Below are positions 60,637 through 64,000 of a stretch of 64,000 bases of DNA, piece after piece. The notes beneath the pieces are model-generated. The model was given only the letters and a program-made list of their open reading frames with translations, searched no databases and was not told the DNA's origin. Numbering within the stretch: the stretch's first letter is position 1; each line of letters begins with the position of its first letter. The DNA is from Nelumbo lutea (lineage: Eukaryota > Streptophyta > Magnoliopsida > Proteales > Nelumbonaceae). A program made the translations under genes and the position numbers. The DNA is taken from contig JAKGHH010000003.1 of assembly GCA_022828595.1 (NCBI GenBank), positions 13,082,934 through 13,146,933 of the forward strand, written 5' to 3'.

Positions 60637-62582
60637 TCACTTTTCTCTACCCCTTCTTCCCCCTCCCCTCACCTGACCGTCCCCTTTCCCCACCTTCTCA
60701 TTCAAACCCCAAGAGAGTCTTAGCATTTCCCTATTTTTCTTGAAAGAACTTCCCCTTTTTCTAGCATTTAGTTTTTCTTTTTCCACCAACAACCTCTTCT
60801 CTATCCCCTCTAAGTAGATAATTGTCTCCTCCTCCAAGCCCTCTATCGACACCCCCAAAAACATCCCCAACTCCAACAGCTTTGAGGTTACCCAGGCCGA
60901 AGTAGAGTCTACCTTCTTTCATCCCTCATTTTTCTCATCCCTCTCCCCCTCCACAACCTCCTCCTTTCCCCTTCTTTGTCCACCCTCCCAAATCAAAACG
61001 GAATTGCATACCTGATAATTTGGGATTGCGGCCGGCGGTTGGAACTGTGGGGTAGCTTCCTCTTTGGCTTCAATTATGACCAATGGGGTAATTTCTTCTA
61101 GAGTTGAGTCCTCTAGCACTGTCTCCAACATCGCAACAGTCGACTGAACATCCCCATCAAGACTAAGGTAGTGGAGATCCTAGAAGGCGTCTTTTGCTTA
61201 TGAAGAGGCCTTTGCGGGTTTCTTGAGCATCTCGGCTCCGCACTGGCCTGCAATCGAGCACCATTATCCCTTTCTACAGGGAAGATCTGGTCTGTCGAGG
61301 CTAACCAGTTCGGTCCCGATGGCTAGGTACACTCCCCCTCCTGAGTTCCTAGTTGGGCTTGAGGAGAAATTAGATGGATTCGTGTTTCTTTCGAGTTGCT
61401 TGAACCGTTTGGGGTAGAGTAGTCCTCCCCACTAATTACCCTTGGTTCTCTTTCACCTGAACCGCCCCAATGGTCTCTCTACCTTCTGGGCTTGCCAAAT
61501 ACAGTGCCCCCCCCCCCTTTGTTGGTCTTGCCTAGCAGGCATCCATTCCAATTCTTTTAAACATTCCAGAATAGTTTCTTTTAAGGCTTCTTTAGAAAAG
61601 CCCGCTCCTCCTTGATCTTTGTTTAAAATTTGAACCTCCTTTTCCTGTTGACCGTTGATACTCGGCTCCATCGCACGGTGGGGGAGGGATTGTTGACTAC
61701 TCAAGCTAACCCCCTTGGTTGACCCCATAGCCTCCGACACCGTCTCAGGTATGGATCTCGAAAGACCCCTCTTTCTTCCTCCCCTCCGGTAACTGCCCCT
61801 AACCTCCATTATCTTCCACCTCCTCTTCTAGAACTACCGTTCTACTTACCTCTGGCTCTCTTCTCTAGCTCCTCTAGAAGGATTCAGTCCCCCTAGAAAC
61901 ACTTCCCCCTCTGTCCTCTCCTTTTCCTCCACCACCAGTCTTCTCTCTTTCGAGATCTAGATCCAGAACGTGGAGTCACCTGTCACGATTTTGATCTTTT
62001 CCGACACCTCTCCCTCCGTTCTAATCTTGATGCGGACCCATTCGCAAGTTTTCAACTCCTCCACCGAATCATCTGTCCCTAAGAAGCCCCCACAAATATT
62101 CCCTATCCCCTCTATTATGTTTGGGCACCAGAGCAACAGTGGCAGTCCGAACACCTTGATCCATGTCTCCTTTGTCAGGGCAACTCTCCGTTCTTCTCTA
62201 CTAGCATGCACCCTACTGAATCTGCCCACCAATCAATCGCCAATCGGTTTTGTCCTAATTTCCAAGGTCTTTTGTACAACACCCATTCCGCCTCCTCCCT
62301 AGATGAGAAGATAAACAGGTACCGATCATCTATTAATTTCTTTATCCTCACCCCCGCTACCTCCCCCTAACTTCTTGTCGCCTAGGTTTTGATTTCTCCC
62401 ACCCCCACCTTCCTCTCGAAGCAGCCCACTAAGCAGCCCTTCAGGAAATTCCTTCTGGCTTCCACTCCTCTTTCCTCTATTTCCAAGAATTGCTGATCCC
62501 CCTCTCTTCGTATGATTGTCTCTCCAAATCTAGGCCAAATCCCTACACCTACCGCACTTTTAAAGGAGAAGTTTCTTCTCAA
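60637..62582 (-). pseudogene. LINE B ORF1 remnants
   Basis: The frame 62232-61957 has WIKVFGLPLLLWCPNIIEGI and GNICGGFLGTDDSVEELKTC, WVRIKI, the DUF4283-type module of plant LINE ORF1. Frames 62582-62382, 61809-61453, 61131-60919 and 60876-60637 are other pieces with acidic/basic low-complexity sequence. Homopolymer C/G runs cause many frame shifts. Confidence 0.7.
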
Positions 62583-62849
62583 ACCTGACTCTTAATCGTT
62601 CGGACTGTGCCAGTTCTCCACCCCCCCCCCATCTACCTCCCTTTATTCCTAGAAAACCCGAACCACCTCTGAACAACATCTTACGGGAGCCAGACAATCA
62701 AAGCCATGCGATCATCTTGTGGGTTTGCCTCTCCCAGTCATCAACGTTAGACGTCGTAACCAAATTGATGGCATCACCAATCACAATTACAAGAATCCAT
62801 TTTTGCCTCATCTAATACGGATACTCCTTTGCAGCCAAAATCCTTGCCA

Positions 62850-62978
62850 TACTTCCTCCTTTCAGAAAGGAGCTTCTAGCTCCCTTTGTTGCTTCTCTGA
62901 AAGCCTTTTGAAAGCCAAATTGATGGGGAGGAGTCTTCTTTTCCAGTTTTCTTTAAACAAATCTGAAAAATACCTTGT
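62850..62978 (-). pseudogene. LINE A, 5'-truncated remainder
   Basis: The minus strand reads FSDLFKENWKRRLLPINLAF and KRLSEKQQRELEAPF, KEEVWQ, parallel to LINE B's FAKLFKVDWKKRPLPEGVNF ... EEVWQ. It is the part of LINE A upstream of the LINE B insertion. Confidence 0.75.
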
Positions 62979-63454
62979 TGTCACAGGTGACTCCTTCGTC
63001 GGGCCATCAAGCACCTACAGTGAGCCATCCGAGTGCCAACCACGTGCTTTCATGGTGTCAACATGTGTGTCATGGGTGGGCTTTGCTTGTATCTTGTAAG
63101 GGGGACCGCCAATGGCGTTATTGTAATTACTTAGTATGCTTTTCCATCATTTTGATGTTTCATATTGTCACTCCCCCAAAAGCTTAACGTACTCTTTGAG
63201 GGGAGGTAGGTAGTCGAGTGAGCTCATAAGCGTGTAAAGGTTAAGCACGAGATCCCCTCGACACTGTACTGTGTGCTTGTGCTTACCACTGATTAATGCA
63301 ATACAAGTAGCCTTTTGCTAATTCGTGTGCCTTCTTGTTGCCTTTCTGTGTGTGTTTGCTTTGTTTCGTAGGCTTACTTGCCCATTTCGAGTGCCGCACG
63401 GGGCCCCAAAGTTTATCCCCGTGACATTGTGGCGATGTTTTTCATGTTTGTCCC
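62979..63454. other. Unassigned segment, possibly LTR-derived
   Basis: GC richer than its surroundings, with cactgattaatgcaatacaa and cccaaagtttatccccgtga. This looks like an LTR R/U5 region but no second copy, primer site or target duplication is visible. No gene seen. Confidence 0.3.
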
Positions 63455-64000
63455 AGTGTTTTAAAAGTGCAAGGCGCAAAAAAAGCGCAAGGGCCAACTT
63501 GCGCCTGAGGTGCAAGGTGCAAGGCGCAAGGCGCAAGGCGAGGCACACGCCTTTTTAAGAAAGGCACAAAATTACAAAAAAAAAGCTAAAAAATAAAAAG
63601 TCAGACAATTCAAAAAAATGCCAAAACAATTAAAAAAAATGCAAAAATTTCACAAAATATTAAAAATAGTGTTAATAGAAAATATAAACATAAATTTTAA
63701 AATAAATGTTTTAAAAACCAATTATCTAAAATTAAAATACATAAACATAACATGTAAAGCATATTCAAATGAAAATATAAAAATAAAAGCAAACATAAAA
63801 AGCATTTTCAAGCATGTAAAACCCACAATCTCTTTTTTTACTTAATTGCATTGTTTCAAGTAGCTAATGTGTATTCATCAAAAAAAAAAGTAGCTAATGT
63901 GATTTAAAACATATTGCATTCTTGATTCTATGAGTCACCTTTGTACCACGCCCCTCGAGGCAAGCCCAAACAAGTCTATGTTAGGGTCTAAAATTCTTAT
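63455..64000. mobile_element. Second copy of the 35403-type TIR element, cut by the window edge
   Basis: Starts cagtgttttaaaagtgcaag and shares cattcttgattcta, cacctttgtaccacgcccct and aggcaagcccaaacaagtct with 35403-36243. Near the start a gcaaggcgcaaggcg word is repeated. The right end is outside. Confidence 0.7.

Larger units (their letters stand above)
57601..62850 (-). mobile_element. LINE B inserted into LINE A
   Basis: A 5.25-kb L1-type element. Its polyA end is at 57601-57610, its 5' start near 62850. LINE A breaks after EEVWQ at the right junction and resumes with VIKNMEVDKSP at the left one, so its frame is restored if B is removed. Order 5' to 3': ORF1 with DUF4283-like domain, endonuclease, RT N-terminal part, deletion of the RT core, RT thumb, zf-RVT. 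It is inactive. Confidence 0.82.

Noticed and set aside
1..64000. CRISPR arrays, operons, prophage or bacterial features
   Set aside because: The window is plant nuclear DNA with spliced genes. No regularly spaced short repeats and no bacterial gene organisation are seen.

Overview
This window is nuclear DNA of a flowering plant. It holds spliced plant genes with GT-AG introns, a CLE signalling peptide gene, an ALA3-type flippase gene, Ty1/copia and Ty3/gypsy elements primed by initiator-Met tRNA, plant L1-type LINEs with a zinc-knuckle and RNase H tail, a Helitron, and many hAT- and Mutator-type MITEs. I cannot name the species. Sequence between genes and inside introns is AT-rich and dominated by decayed transposons, as expected for a mid-sized or large genome.

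Layout. 1-10.5 kb is intergenic and crowded with small inverted-repeat elements. Several have clear 8-bp (hAT-like) or 9-bp (Mutator-like) target duplications. One is a 561-bp near-perfect foldback, and one 276-286-bp family is present three times. 10509-11819 (minus) is a complete two-exon CLE25-like peptide gene. 12-17 kb is intergenic with further MITEs and a LINE-like remnant. 17143-18553 is a Mutator-like element that has captured a fragment of a peroxisomal enoyl-CoA delta isomerase gene, now broken by a stop codon, and a second coding fragment.

20012-55372 (minus) holds the last 22 coding exons (3180 bp, 1059 codons plus stop) of an ALA3-class P4-ATPase phospholipid flippase. Every splice junction and phase fits and all catalytic motifs are present. 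The first roughly 155 codons lie beyond the right edge. Exons make up only 9% of this span. The introns have been inflated by a Helitron (3.5-kb intron), a gypsy element nested in a LINE plus a copia element carrying its own insertion (12.1-kb intron), a degenerate LINE and a three-unit tandem repeat (8.5-kb intron), and a LINE inserted inside another LINE (the >8.6-kb intron running off the right end).

The two cellular genes are unrelated in function. CLE25-type peptides are secreted signals. ALA3 with its ALIS beta subunit moves phospholipids across Golgi and trans-Golgi membranes. None of the transposons looks able to move by itself: each has stops, frameshifts, deletions or lost catalytic residues.
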